A DNA stretch of 64,000 bases from Isoetes taiwanensis (lineage: Eukaryota; Streptophyta; Lycopodiopsida; Isoetales; Isoetaceae): NCBI GenBank assembly GCA_021234155.1, contig JAJEKV010000022.1:6340132-6404131 (forward strand). Reading direction: 5' to 3'. Position 1 is the first letter of the stretch; the number at the start of each line of letters is the position of its first letter. The notes beneath the pieces are model-generated. The model saw nothing but the letters and a program-made list of their open reading frames with translations. It was not told the origin of the DNA and searched no databases. Position numbers and translations under genes: made by a program. Shown here one piece after another: positions 10,960 to 21,654 of the stretch.

Positions 10960-12100
10960 GTGACCTCTACCATCGCCTGTAAGTGGCCGGGCCGGAGGCC
11001 GGATGACATGAGGAGGATATGAGGACCACCTTAGTCTTGGCCAGTTGACTCGGCATGTCCGCCGCCTCGGCAAAATGTGTCGGGGCATCTAGGTGTGCCT
11101 CGCGATTCCTCCTCGTGTATGGGCTAAGAGGTCCACATCATCATAGATGAGCCGCCGGATGACCTGGTGCAAGAAATCAGATACCGCCCCCCATTGGCAG
11201 CTAGCCAAAGCCTAACCGGGTCAATGTAAAGTCCAAAGAGCGTGGGTGAGAGGACAACCTTGCCTAACTCCAATGCTATGGCAAATGACCGCTTCTTCCG
11301 TTGCACGCGGCCTCAGGGCAGCTCGCCAGATGCAGTCTGTATTAATCGCGCTCGGGCAGATCCATAGGGAGCCCCAAATGGTGCAATCTCGCCCATAACT
11401 TTTCCCGGGAACCGTGGTCGAAAGCCTTTGCAAAGTTCACAAAACAGCAAGCATAAGTCCTCCCCGACGGTTCCCGCTGCCCCCGATAAGGGTTCCGAGT
11501 GTGAAGATGTGATCAATGGTCGAATGCCCGGCCGGCCCGCCCGGTAAGTGCCCCGACTTCCACCGCCTCGCCCATCCGGGTTACCTCGATGTTCGAGAAT
11601 GCCCGCACACGCCTTGGCAAATAACCGAGCCGAACACCATGATGGTTCTGCAGAACTATCGGTGCAGGTTCCCCGCCTTGTAGATCGAACAACCCTCGCT
11701 TGGGTCCATGACCAGGGGAAAACCCTCTTGCAGCCCCGTTGAACAAAGGTAGCCAGATTCGGCAGCATGGGCTATCCCGCCCACTTGAGCAACTCCGCTT
11801 GTGCCATCCAAGTCCGTCGCCTTCCCATTAGCCAGCGCCGCAGCCCCTCTTCGACGTCTTCTCTCGCGGATCACCGGTGGGCCATGTTAAGGGAAACATC
11901 CGTCCGTTCCCGTGGGATCATAAAGCCGCTGCGGTGTAATCGCTTCCCACCGCAATGCCCGATGTTCCCCAGAGGGTCGCGGGGTTCGGCAGAGTACCCC
12001 GCTACCGTAAAACTCGGGTGGGGCCCAATAGGCCGAACATTTCTCCCCGGGTGCCTTGCCGTGTACCTTGCCTTTTGTTTCCTTGAGGAAGGCATGGTAA
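10960..12100 (-). pseudogene. LINE copy 1: reverse transcriptase region
   Basis: Pieces in several minus-strand frames assemble in the order of a LINE reverse transcriptase: GFRP/STIDHIFTLGTL near 11.50 kb, RREKLWARL-like text near 11.4 kb, GVRQGCPL at about 11.25 kb and SPTLFGLYIDP at about 11.23 kb. HQVIR..IYDDVDL near 11.14 kb corresponds to the catalytic (Y/F)ADD box, altered here. GVRQGCPLSPTLF is the signature of RT motif 4 in LINE elements. No single frame spans more than about 150 codons. Confidence 0.75.
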
Positions 12101-12659
12101 TGGCTGGTGGCCCGAGCTCGGGCCGGGTCCCGATCCACGATGAGATCTGAAAGTGCGATTTGGCGCTCCTTACACTCAAAGATCAAACCATCCGCTATAC
12201 GAAGGTTGAAGGGCTCTCGACCGGGCGGGGGGGAGGTCTCCCCAAAGCATCCGGTCGCCCCCTTTCGAGGAGCTCAACCAGCTGGTCGGTTTGTCGCTCC
12301 AGCGCAGGGCCCGGCAGAATCGCTGCCGGGAGGGCTTCGCGCGAGCATGTCGGGCCAGAACCTCCGGCCACTCATAATCCAAGCGCAACCGGTCGGGAAG
12401 GTACTGCGCATCGAGGGGGCTATAGGGCTGGCCGTGACAGCTTCACATAGAGTGGGAGGTGATCCGAGTCGGCCTCCTCGCCCCAACCGTCCGCGGTCGA
12501 CGCGGAAAATGGCTAACAAGGTGGACATCATGCGCAGTTGACCACTATGACATAATCCACTACACTAGTTCCGGGCCCCGTGATTGTCCCGCCTACAAGT
12601 GTACCCGCGGGAAGAGGGCCATTGTGGTAGGCCATTGCATATAAGCAGGTCAAAGATCC

Positions 12660-13340
12660 CGCACATCAGGAGCAATTGTTTGCCAAAGCGAGTGACCTGA
12701 CTGTCATCCCGAAAGCACCGCGGCAAAAACCGCCTCTCGGGGACGCAACCGCAAAGACGCCATCCGCTAGGGGGTCCACCAAGATGGCTTGTTCCACCCC
12801 CTCGCCCTCACAATTGAAGTCTCCAAGGAGCATAACTCTGCCCATCCGCTTGTGCTGGCCAGATGTCATCATATAGATCGACATACGGATCCATCATGTC
12901 CACCTCAGGGTGGCCGCGGATAGAAGGGACTCTCTGCATGGAGAAAGTAGCAAGCGCCTAGGAAGAGAGGATCTCCTCCGGGTGGTGCACTCTGGATCCA
13001 CAAGTAGCGGTTATGTCCGTCGGTCTTCTGAAGGGAAACCAAATGTGCCAAGGCTACCCGACAGAAGCTGTGCAAACCCACCGCGCCCACGCCTCCCTCA
13101 GACAACCATTGAACACCGAAAAATGCCGGTACCACGGCAGATCGGGCGGGGAGGGTTCGGTGTTCCCATGTTCCATGGGGAAGATGAGGTCCATGTCCAC
13201 AGCCTCTTTGAATTGAGGCTATCACCCTTCGGCCATGGAAACCCCGAAACGCCTGCATCACCACCCCGGAGGCACAATTCCTATTGCTTGTGGCAGTCGG
13301 GGAGCAAAAACCGAAGTTGGCGGGGCGATCTTGACAAGTA
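12660..13340 (-). pseudogene. LINE copy 1: apurinic-type endonuclease region
   Basis: The frame 12666-12884 contains GRVMLLGDFNCEGEG, the catalytic GDFN motif of exonuclease-endonuclease-phosphatase domains that nick the target DNA in LINE retrotransposition. The frame 12905-13264 upstream has TDGHNRYLWIQSAPPGG and GACYFLHAESPFYP, which match the equivalent positions in LINE copy 2. Frameshifts separate the pieces. Confidence 0.75.
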
Positions 13341-13399
13341 GAAGATGAGGCGCTAGGGCAAAGAGATTTATTGAGCCGAGCAGACCGAAGTTGTAGGGG

Positions 13400-14930
13400 T
13401 AGATTGGCGGAGGGTCGAAATAGGGAGCGAGGCGCCAGCCAGTGATCATTTGGTCAATAGGTGCACCTGCAAAGATTTGGTCGATTGCGGGTGTCCCCCG
13501 ACCCCGCTTAACTCCCTCCCCAAGGCCTCCCTGGGCCGCCTATTGGAGTAAGATCCCGCTCACATACGTAGATGTACCCTTCAAGACCCCGCCTCACGCA
13601 AAGATGGCCTCTCGAACTGCATCCGGGAACCGCGGAACACCACTACTCTGGGCCGTGGCCTCGGGCGCCGAGCCCACACACCGGCCGGGTCGCCAGAACA
13701 CGAGCGTGTCCCGACCGTGAAACGCCGTGCACCTAAGGATTTGTGGTGTGTATCTTCCGGTGAGATTCTCTCCCAGCCTTCCGCCAGACCCGAACTACTA
13801 GGTTGTGGTGCGCCGCCGCGCCATGCGAGCTCAAAGATCCTGGGGGCACCGGCCCACTCGCCCGGGTGGCGACACGCCGTGATGATGGTGGTGGTGGCGG
13901 TGGCGGCCGCCGACGCTCATGCTGACCAAGCGACCCATTGACATCTTGCGTTCTGCCGGGTTTGCGATCGGGTGTGTCATTTGCTGCAGCTACCGTTTCC
14001 AAAGTCTGGAGCTCAGCTCTTGCAAGGCTTGTTCCTGTCTTGCCATCTCCTGCGTGCAGTGCCGCCATTGTTCATGTGCCTCTGCCTGGAGGCCCTTGCC
14101 TTGTTGGGCAATGACAGATTGGAGCTCCCTCGTGATTTTTCGATCCGTGCCAAATCCTTTCTCCCGGCGGGCGCTTCGATCTTTGCTTGGTTAACCTCCA
14201 AGGCTGCCTCGCAACCCTCGCCTTGCGGTAGCTTCCTCAACTTCCAACTATAGTGTGGCGTGTGCGTGCCGTGCCATGGCATTGGCCTCATCAACCTCGG
14301 CGCGAGCCGGGGCGTGATTACAAGTGTCTGCCGCTTTGGCCCCCGCCCCGCTCGGCTGGCGGCGTCTGTGGTATCCATGCGAGCCTCGCGATGTTCATGA
14401 AGCACGGGCCGGCCTTTCTTTGCCTCTCGAGTGCACCACCGGATGATGTCGCCTAGCCGGGTGCTTGGGGTCTCCAACTCGATCTCGATGTTTTCGCTAT
14501 CACCAATCGCTTCAGCGCAACACGCGGAGATGCTGCGTGACTCCATCTCCGCCTCCGTGCCCGCAATGCGGCACTATTGGCCTCAACCCCGTGTTGGATG
14601 GCGCCCTGTTCGCCAACCGGAGGGGGCCCCGTGGGGCCTCGGCAGCCAACTTCACGCCGAGCCGGCCTGGCTATGTGGGCCTTGGCCCGCCCTCCTTCTT
14701 CATGGAGGTCGCTCTCCCTTGCCCATCGGCACCGCGCACAGGCCGCTTCCTTGGTGGCCCTTCTTGGTTTTCCCAGTGCTCTACCATGGGAGGTCAGGCC
14801 GTGGGCGGGGTTTGCCCGAGGTGGGTGCCGTGGCCTCCAATGGGAAGCTCACCGCTAGGGTGAGTCCTGACTGGTCGCTTTGTGGCCGCGATGGGGGGTA
14901 TGGCACGCCAAGCAAGGTTTAGGCTATGGC
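13400..14930 (-). pseudogene. LINE copy 1: ORF1 region (charged, coiled-coil-like)
   Basis: The frame 14013-14546 (177 codons) starts with an ATG and is rich in Glu, Arg and Ala with a likely coiled coil around residues 85-160. The following frame 13733-14068 contains a run of nine prolines. Position upstream of the endonuclease and composition fit a LINE ORF1 nucleic-acid-binding protein. No zinc knuckle is certain, so the identification is mainly positional. Confidence 0.5.
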
Positions 14931-15290
14931 GTGGGCTTGTCAGTCCCAGGTTAGGTAGGCTATGGCAGGGCTGTGGCCAGGCTAGGCAAGGCCAAGAGGC
15001 AGTTGGTTGGGCTATGGTAATGTCAGGCAAATGTTGGAGCCTAGCTCAACATTATTCGCGGCGCCGACTTCCAAAGGCTATGGGGTCTCCTGGGCCAAAA
15101 AGTGTGCTCGAGAATCAATTTGGGGACCCAAAATCATTTGTCGTGAGCACCTTTTGGGGGTTTGGGGGTTTTGGGCTAGAGAGAGATTGTAAACCCTAGA
15201 GAGAGAAAGCCAGAAATGGGCAAATCAAGGGGGCTCTATGCAAGAGCAAAGGCGGAGTAATGGCGGGAGAAGGGGGGGAGCCAATTTTAG

Positions 15291-16219
15291 GACTTTTTAC
15301 CGGACACAAATGTACTTAAATGGGTAAAAAAAAACTCCCTCCCCGTGCAGGTAGATGGGTGAACCCCTCTTGATTACATGTTTGAGGTAAATTGTTTTTA
15401 TGCTTTGGTGGAGCAATGAGAAATGGTATTCTTTTGCCTAGTAAGGCTAGATGGATCAGACAAGGTTTCATTAATCAGCTAGTGTACATCAAAGACTAAA
15501 TTCTAGGCATAAAATAATGTAGATAAATGGATGTGTTTTTTCTTATTTTTTCAAGCAAAGTCCAGTTTGTTCCACAACGTTTTCCAAGAAATTGCATGAT
15601 CAAGCCTTCCATTATTCATCTTAGCAATACATAAGCTAATTGCTCTCGATTCAGAAAGCAAAAAAAAAAAAGACACTTCTATGTTATATAAAGATAAGTT
15701 TGATGCAGTTCAATAATGAACATTACCTTTTTGCTTGGAATCTGCAAGTTCCTTTTTCTTTACGTTATGGTTCATTTTGCATTTTTTTATTCTATGTGAA
15801 GGGTTGGCGTCAACACATCCCATGTCATTTGTTCGCTAGTTTGATTCTTTTGGAAAGGGGGAAACTGCTTGCATTAATTAGAAAAACTACAACTGCATCA
15901 TCTAAATTTTGACATATTCATAGATTGCATCCTTTAAACGTATAGAAAAACTTCTTTAATTTAACACGCCAATTTTGACGTACATAATGGTTTCCAAGAT
16001 ACTAAATCAAATTCCATCATACAATTGAAGGTTATCACGACGACATCAAATTAAAACTTATAGCAAAGATATGTGCATAAAAGAACCTCCCTTTCGTATT
16101 AACCACATGCAGACTAACATTTGTATCTTAGACAACTTGTTTAAAATGCCATTTTAGAAAAATAGAAAAAAAAACTAGCAAAAGGCACACCAGGAGACTT
16201 TGGCAAGGTTTTGTCTTCT
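15291..16219. other. AT-rich spacer, no gene seen
   Basis: AT-rich DNA with no recognisable frame, RNA gene or terminal motif. It separates the LINE 5' leader from the GATA/GA microsatellite. Confidence 0.4.
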
Positions 16220-16401
<182 letters not shown>

Positions 16402-16762
16402 TGAGACACATGCGGACTTAGAGGTTACGAGAGATGGGAGAAGGGGAGAGATGGGTGAGAGTGGGTTTTCTTGACTCTCACCTCGAGAGACAATTTCTCC
16501 CTAACAGGAGAGAGGGACATTCCCATTGACTTTTAATTGTTAGAAGTGTACTCTCCGGAAGTTCTTTTTTTCCCCCTGAAATATTTTCTGACTACATGCA
16601 TTGCGTCTTGTCACTAACAGCTATGCCGTCCGGTCGTTTCTAAAGCTTTGTGCATGGATCATTCACTTAACTTCAAATCGGCCTCTGACTCTAAATCCGC
16701 CCTACAAAGAACCTCGAGTCAAAATATAAAAAATCGTGAAACATAAAAAATCGAGAGAAACG

Positions 16763-16960
16763 TTTTTTTTTGTAGAACGTGGTTTTTGTAGAACAGGGCT
16801 TTTGTAGAACAGGGTTTTTGTAGAACAGGGCTTTTGATAAATATAAAAACAGGGTTTTTGTAGAACAGGGTTTTTGTAGAAGAGGGCTTTTGATTAACAT
16901 AAAAATCGTTTGTGAATCGTTTGTGAATCATTTGATAAACATAAAAATCGTTTGTGAATC
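16763..16960. repeat. Short tandem array (TTTTTGTAGAACAGGG)n
   Basis: Six or so imperfect copies of a 17-19 bp unit, TTTTTGTAGAACAGGG(C), span 16763-16890. The array grades into a second set, ATAAAAATCGTTTGTGAATC, to about 16960. Confidence 0.9.
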
Positions 16961-17104
16961 CAAGTCGAACTTGATCCGACTGTATTTTAGGAAAAAAGAT
17001 TGATTCTGGTGGGTTTTGCAAGGAAGACCTTCCCTTGATGCAAATCCGCTGTGTTTATGTCGGATTGCTTCTTCTCTGCCATTTTTTCTCTGATTCATGC
17101 ATCT

Positions 17105-17200
17105 GGAGTAAACTATGACAAATAAGCCAATTTGCATCTGGAGTAAACTATGCATCTAAACCGATTTGCGTAAACTATGCATCTAAGCCGATTCGCTCAG
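17105..17200. repeat. Short direct repeats GTAAACTATGCATCTAA
   Basis: The string GTAAACTATGCATCTAA(A/G)CCGATT(T/C)GC occurs twice in succession, with a further partial copy (GGAGTAAACTATGACAAATAAGCC) just upstream. The unit is roughly 30 bp. Confidence 0.8.
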
Positions 17201-17437
17201 CTTTTGGTTGAACAACGGCAATCTGGGAGCATAACCTTTTAGATTTGTTGTCCTAGCTAAGAAAGGGATCCAAAACTAAAGGCAATAAAAAATATTCCGC
17301 CGGTATAGGGAATTTCGGCCAAACCGGGCCGATTAGTGTGCGGATAATTGTCTCGTCATCTCTCCCTGATATCATGATAAAAAATGTCTTCGTCAGATCC
17401 TGACGAGAGAAAAAAATGATCGAGCATGTGGCCGACG

Positions 17438-17439
<2 letters not shown>

Positions 17440-17515
<76 letters not shown>
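17440..17515. repeat. GA microsatellite at the 3' edge of LINE copy 2
   Basis: About 38 uninterrupted GA units. LINE copy 2 sequence starts at once on the right side, so the repeat sits exactly where that element's missing 3' end should be. Confidence 0.95.
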
Positions 17516-17517
<2 letters not shown>

Positions 17518-17774
17518 AGGGGGGTCCCAGAGCTTGCCAAGGAAGCAAGCGCCCAGTACTCCCCGCAGCCGCCACGATCGGGCCTCAGGTCCACCGCAGA
17601 CGCACCTATGCTCCCTCGCGACGCTCCATCCGGGCGAACCATCGATCTCTTTTACCCCTCCAACAGTTCTAGACGCCAGGGGCCCATTGCCACAACAGAA
17701 GCTGTGCGCGGAGCCGAAGGCCACCCATATTAACCACTTCTCTCAAAATAGACGATGTGTTCATCAAGGGCTAC

Positions 17775-18960
17775 TCACCAAGCTGCAAGAAGCCGCTTCG
17801 CCGCAGAACCGATGAGGGACCGGGTTTCACCCCAAGTACCCGGCCAAACAGCTCGAAAGGTCTCAAAACAGATGTGACTAATGGCCCCAATCATAGAGCT
17901 CACTCGGTGATCGTGTTCGCAGATGGCATAAAGCGCTTTCCAAATTGGCCACCTCGGTAGCGGATGGACGCCCCAACAGAGCGAGGAGGGGAACTCCACC
18001 CCTAGGTACTTGTAGGTGGGTGTGACCTCCACAGATGTCCCCCCGACATATGTGAGTGCAGGAGGCGGGGTGGCGGATGAGGATATGAGAACCACCCGGT
18101 CTTGGCCGATTCACGCCGCATGTCCTCAGAAGCCCCATTGCATCGTGTAAAAGGCATCCAGATGAGACCGCATAGCTTCGGGTGTGGGTCGGCTAAGGTC
18201 AACATCATCCGCGATAGATGAGCCGGGCGGATGACCTGGTGCAAAAGCTATATGCCATCCCCCATGCTCAGAAGTGGCTCTAACTGATCAATGTAGAGGC
18301 CAAAAAGTGTTGGTGAGAGGGGCAGCCCCGCCGGACCTCGATACCATCGGTGAATGCTTGGCCCTTTCGGGGTGCATCCCGCCAAAACAACTCTCATAAG
18401 CCGGTGATATGGCATTTTGCACCGTGCAGCGGCAGCCCCAGTTGACGCAGCCTAGCCCATAGCTTTTCCCCGGGACAGACAAAAGCCTTCGCTGAAGTCC
18501 ACAAAGCAGCCAATACAAGTCCTCGCCGATGGTTCCTACCGGCCTTCAATCGTCCGGGCAGTAGTAAAGATATGGTCAATCGCTGAGTGGCTGGGTCTAA
18601 AGCCCGCCTCGCGGTGAGGGCTCGACATCTACCGCCGCGCTGGGTCAATCGCCGCCGAGAATGCCCAGCTTTGGCAAACACCGAATCTGACCACCATGAT
18701 CGCTTGGTAATTGGCCTAACAAGTGTGGGTCGCCCCCTTTGTGAATGGGGACCACCCTACTTGTGGTCCATTGTCGTGGAAACCTTCCCGCAATGCTCGC
18801 TGGAATGTGGTAGTGAGGATCGGCACCAGCGGTCGCCGCCGCCCATTTGAGTAACTTGGCTCTGCGATACCATCGAGGTCACCGCCTTCCCATTAGTCAC
18901 CGCTGTGTGCCCTCCACAACATCCCTCCGCGAGAACCAATGGGGCCATCCCGGGGGGTAT
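17775..18960 (-). pseudogene. LINE copy 2: reverse transcriptase region
   Basis: The frame 18002-18244 begins MHQVIRPAHLSRMMLTLADP, the remains of the HQVIR..LYADD box. The frame 17775-18095 reads SSATPPPALTYVGGTS, EVTPTYKYLGVEF and PSSLCW, the post-catalytic Y..LG segment of LINE reverse transcriptases. Near 18.3 kb GGAAPLTNTFWPLH corresponds to GCPLSPTLFGLY in copy 1. All pieces are shifted against each other. Confidence 0.75.
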
Positions 18961-19710
18961 TGGCGCATCGCCCCCGGTGGGTCATAGAGTTGCCGCAAAG
19001 TACTGCTCCGCCCGTGTGATGTCCCCCAGAGGGTCGGGTCGGCCTTCAAGCACTCTCGCCAAAAAGGTTCGAGGATGAGCAAGCAGGTCAACATCTCCCC
19101 CGATGCATGGCAAGGTACCGCTTCTTTGTCTCCTTCGATGGGGCTGCATCGGTGGTGGCTCGCAAACGGGTACTGGATCCAGATGTGACGAAGCCGGGCG
19201 CTATGCTTTTTACACTCCACATAAAACCACCGTTACGCAGAAATGTTGCTGTCCCCGAGTGGCGACGCGCGGGGATTCGCCAAAGCACCCGGTCCTGGGC
19301 CGCATCCCCGTAATAGCGAAGTCAACTAGTCCGGCTCGCTGATCTAGTGTGAGGGTCCACGTAATTGCCGGGTGGCGCCCATGAGCATTTCAAGATAGTC
19401 CTCTCGCCGCCATAATCTAGTCGCGAATCGAGGATGGCGAGGGGTTGGCATAGTGGGGGTTCAAGGCGCTTGCCAAACCATGTCCAAATAAAGTGGGAGG
19501 TGATCCGAAGTTGACCTCCTCATCCCGAACTATCTGCCCACCCGAAAACGACCGATGAGATGCATATCTTGCGCAAGCCTACGAGCACATAGTCCACCAC
19601 ACTAGACCCTCCCCCGATTGTCCCATCGCAGTGCACTTATGGTGAAGCTGGCCACCGTGGATGTGCCATTGCAAATTATCAAGTCAAAATACCACATAGC
19701 AGAGCAACCG

Positions 19711-20508
19711 TCACAAAAGCGAAAGTGACTCGCCGCCATCCGATCCTCGCGGGCCAGTTGCGCTCAAGGGACGTAGCCGCAGGACATCGTCGGCCGAGGG
19801 GTCAAGTCTCATGGGTCGCTCTACTCTCGTCCGGGGCATTGAAATCCCCAAGAAGGACGACCCTACCCAATCGCTTGGGCCAGATGTCATCATATAGATC
19901 GACATAAGGGTCCATCCTATCCGCAGACGGAGTGGCTGGCGATAGAAGGTGCTCTCTCTCGGAGGGAAATAACAGCGCCAGAAAAAGAGGGTTGCCACCG
20001 GTATTATGCAATGAACCCACAAGTACCGGTTGTGTCCGGTCTGCCTTTGAGGGTAAACCGAATGTGCCAAGGTTGTCCGTAGTAGCAAGCAACCCCACCA
20101 TGACCCCTCTGGCCTTGTGCGTATTGAAGACCGAGAAATGTTGGTAACCCGGCATCGTAGCCTATGCCCAAGATGCTCCCATGTCTCCATGAGAAAGATG
20201 AGATCCATATCGACCGCCACTGAAAGTTGAGATCGCCCCCCTTCGCCAAGGGAAGCCTCGACAATTCCATGAGACCACCCGGAGGCACAATTCCTATTTG
20301 TCAAAGCCGTGGGTATGCGCAAAACCGAGTCGCTGGGAAGGACGGACGCAGAGGCCGAAAGTGAGAAGTAGATGGAGTGGGAGGCAAAGATGTGGTCGAG
20401 GAGGGCGTGGGTCATGAGGGAGCAGGGTAGGAGCAGGAGAAGGGGTGCCGCGGGTAGGAGAAGCGTAAGGTGGCCACGCTCACCAGCGTTGGGGCTATGG
20501 GTCCGCAA
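19711..20508 (-). pseudogene. LINE copy 2: endonuclease region
   Basis: Two overlapping frames share the domain. 19802-20155 reads GYQHFSVFNTHKARGV, GLLATTDNLGTFGLPSK and GRVVLLGDFNAPDES, the last being the GDFN catalytic motif of the LINE apurinic-type endonuclease. The longer 265-codon frame 19711-20508 contributes DLIFLMETWEHLG, corresponding to the ..QET/MET.. metal-binding segment near the domain N-terminus. The two frames are offset, so a frameshift lies near 20150. Confidence 0.75.
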
Positions 20509-21640
20509 AGAAGTAGCAGCCTAGCTGAAAATGTGCATCCCGCCGAACCAATCCCGCGCACCCCCTTGGTGGCAGATGCCTCTCGACCCCCCGACAAGCT
20601 CCCCGCCTCGCTGCGCCTCCCCGCTAGCAGCGGGTGTGAGGTCCCGTCCACGCATGTGGACGCCCCTTCAAAGATCTTGCCCCGGGCGCAATATGGCATC
20701 ACGCACTGGCAAGATCCGGGAACCGCTAATATGACAATGCGTTACGACTGGGCGCCGAGCCCCATGGCGGGCTGCGGGAAATGTGCAATCGCCCGTGGGA
20801 ATGTCATCCGATCGAGAATGTGTGTTCGATATTGTGGGCTGAGACTCTCCTCCTCCTCTTCCGCATGCCTCTGGACTACAGATTGTGGCCCTCCGGTCCG
20901 CCTCTTGGAGTTCCGCAGCCTGGGGTCAAAGGGCGAGGGCCGGGCCTGCGGCCGGGTGGTGGTGGTGGTGGCCGGGATGGCGGGGTGGCTTGAGTGCTGG
21001 GCAAAGAAAGGCGCGGGTTCTCGGGCCGCGGGGCCCAGCCGCGTATACCGGGGATTGGCGGGTAGCGCCCGAGCCACGCCCCGGCCCCGTGGAAGTCGGA
21101 GAACAGCCTCTGCGGTGGCCTCGGCCGCCGCTTGGCTATCTCCCCTGGCCCGCGATCCGCCATTTAATTATGGACCTCCAGGGGAGACCCCGCCCCTCGT
21201 TTATGGATGGTCGCCCGCTAACTCCCCGGAGCTCCGTGCTCAGTAGCGAGGGGCGCCTCGAGCCCCAACACGGGGGCCCATAGCCGGGCTTGCTGCCCGG
21301 ATGGTACTTTGAAGAACTCGGCCGTGGTTCCGGTCGCCCCGCAAGAGCCGCCTCAAGGCCCCCGCGCCATGGTGGTGGCTTCCTCAACCTCGACCGGCCA
21401 AGACACACCGCGGACCATCGCCTCGCATTGCCCGCCCCTCCCTCCCGCGGTCATGGTGTCGAGAGTGATGAACACAGAGTCCAGACGGGCCCGCATATCA
21501 GCGAGCTCCTGCCTGGCCTGTTGCCGTTCGAAGTGTGCCAGGCCAAGGCCATCTTCTACGTGCTGTGTGCGGGTCTCCAGGCCAATGGTATTTATTCGGC
21601 TCCGTCATTGCTGGAGGGCCAAGATGTGTAGTTCGAGCAG
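20509..21640 (-). pseudogene. LINE copy 2: presumed ORF1 region
   Basis: GC-rich DNA with proline- and glycine-rich shadow frames in several phases. Its position upstream of the endonuclease and its similarity in composition to 13.4-14.9 kb suggest ORF1 and leader. No motif could be identified. Confidence 0.4.
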
Positions 21641-21654
21641 TAGGAGAACACACA

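Larger units (their letters stand above)
9800..15290 (-). mobile_element. LINE retrotransposon copy 1 (degenerate, near full length)
   Basis: A GC-rich block, unlike its AT-rich surroundings, that reads as a non-LTR retrotransposon on the minus strand. The 5' end, near 15290, has a CT-rich leader with CTAGGGTTT. Then come an ORF1 region (about 13.4-14.9 kb), an endonuclease (12.66-13.34 kb), a reverse transcriptase (about 10.96-12.1 kb) and a terminal cysteine/histidine cluster (about 10.0-10.37 kb). Every module is split by frameshifts. The 3' end on the minus strand runs into a pyrimidine run (TTCCTTCCTTCC) near 9795-9815, not a clear poly(A). No target duplication was paired. The second copy at 17.5-21.6 kb has the same module order. 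Confidence 0.8.
17516..21640 (-). mobile_element. LINE retrotransposon copy 2 (degenerate, 3' end missing)
   Basis: A second GC-rich minus-strand LINE related to copy 1. Order from the 5' side: ORF1-like region (20.5-21.6 kb), endonuclease (19.7-20.5 kb), reverse transcriptase (17.8-18.95 kb). Matching strings with copy 1 include CACAAGTA...GGTTGTGTCCG, the GACATAAGGGTCCAT endonuclease segment and GGCGTCTAGAACTGTTGG-type 3' sequence. The terminal zinc-finger module is lacking; the copy stops at the GA microsatellite. On the other side it abuts the MULE transposase within about 30 bp. LINEs are normally truncated at the 5' end, so loss of the 3' end implies a later rearrangement. Confidence 0.8.

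Noticed and set aside
10061-12541. Plus-strand frames of 100-150 codons across LINE copy 1
   Set aside because: The recognisable motifs (GVRQGCPL, LLGDFN, CRCC) are all on the minus strand. The plus frames are shadows favoured by GC richness.
17393-17815. Arg-Glu and Ser-Leu frames across 17.4-17.8 kb
   Set aside because: Translations of the second GA microsatellite joined to decayed LINE sequence.
20876-21283. Proline/glycine-rich frames on both strands near 21 kb as genes
   Set aside because: High G+C leaves all frames open by chance. The region is best explained as LINE ORF1 and leader.
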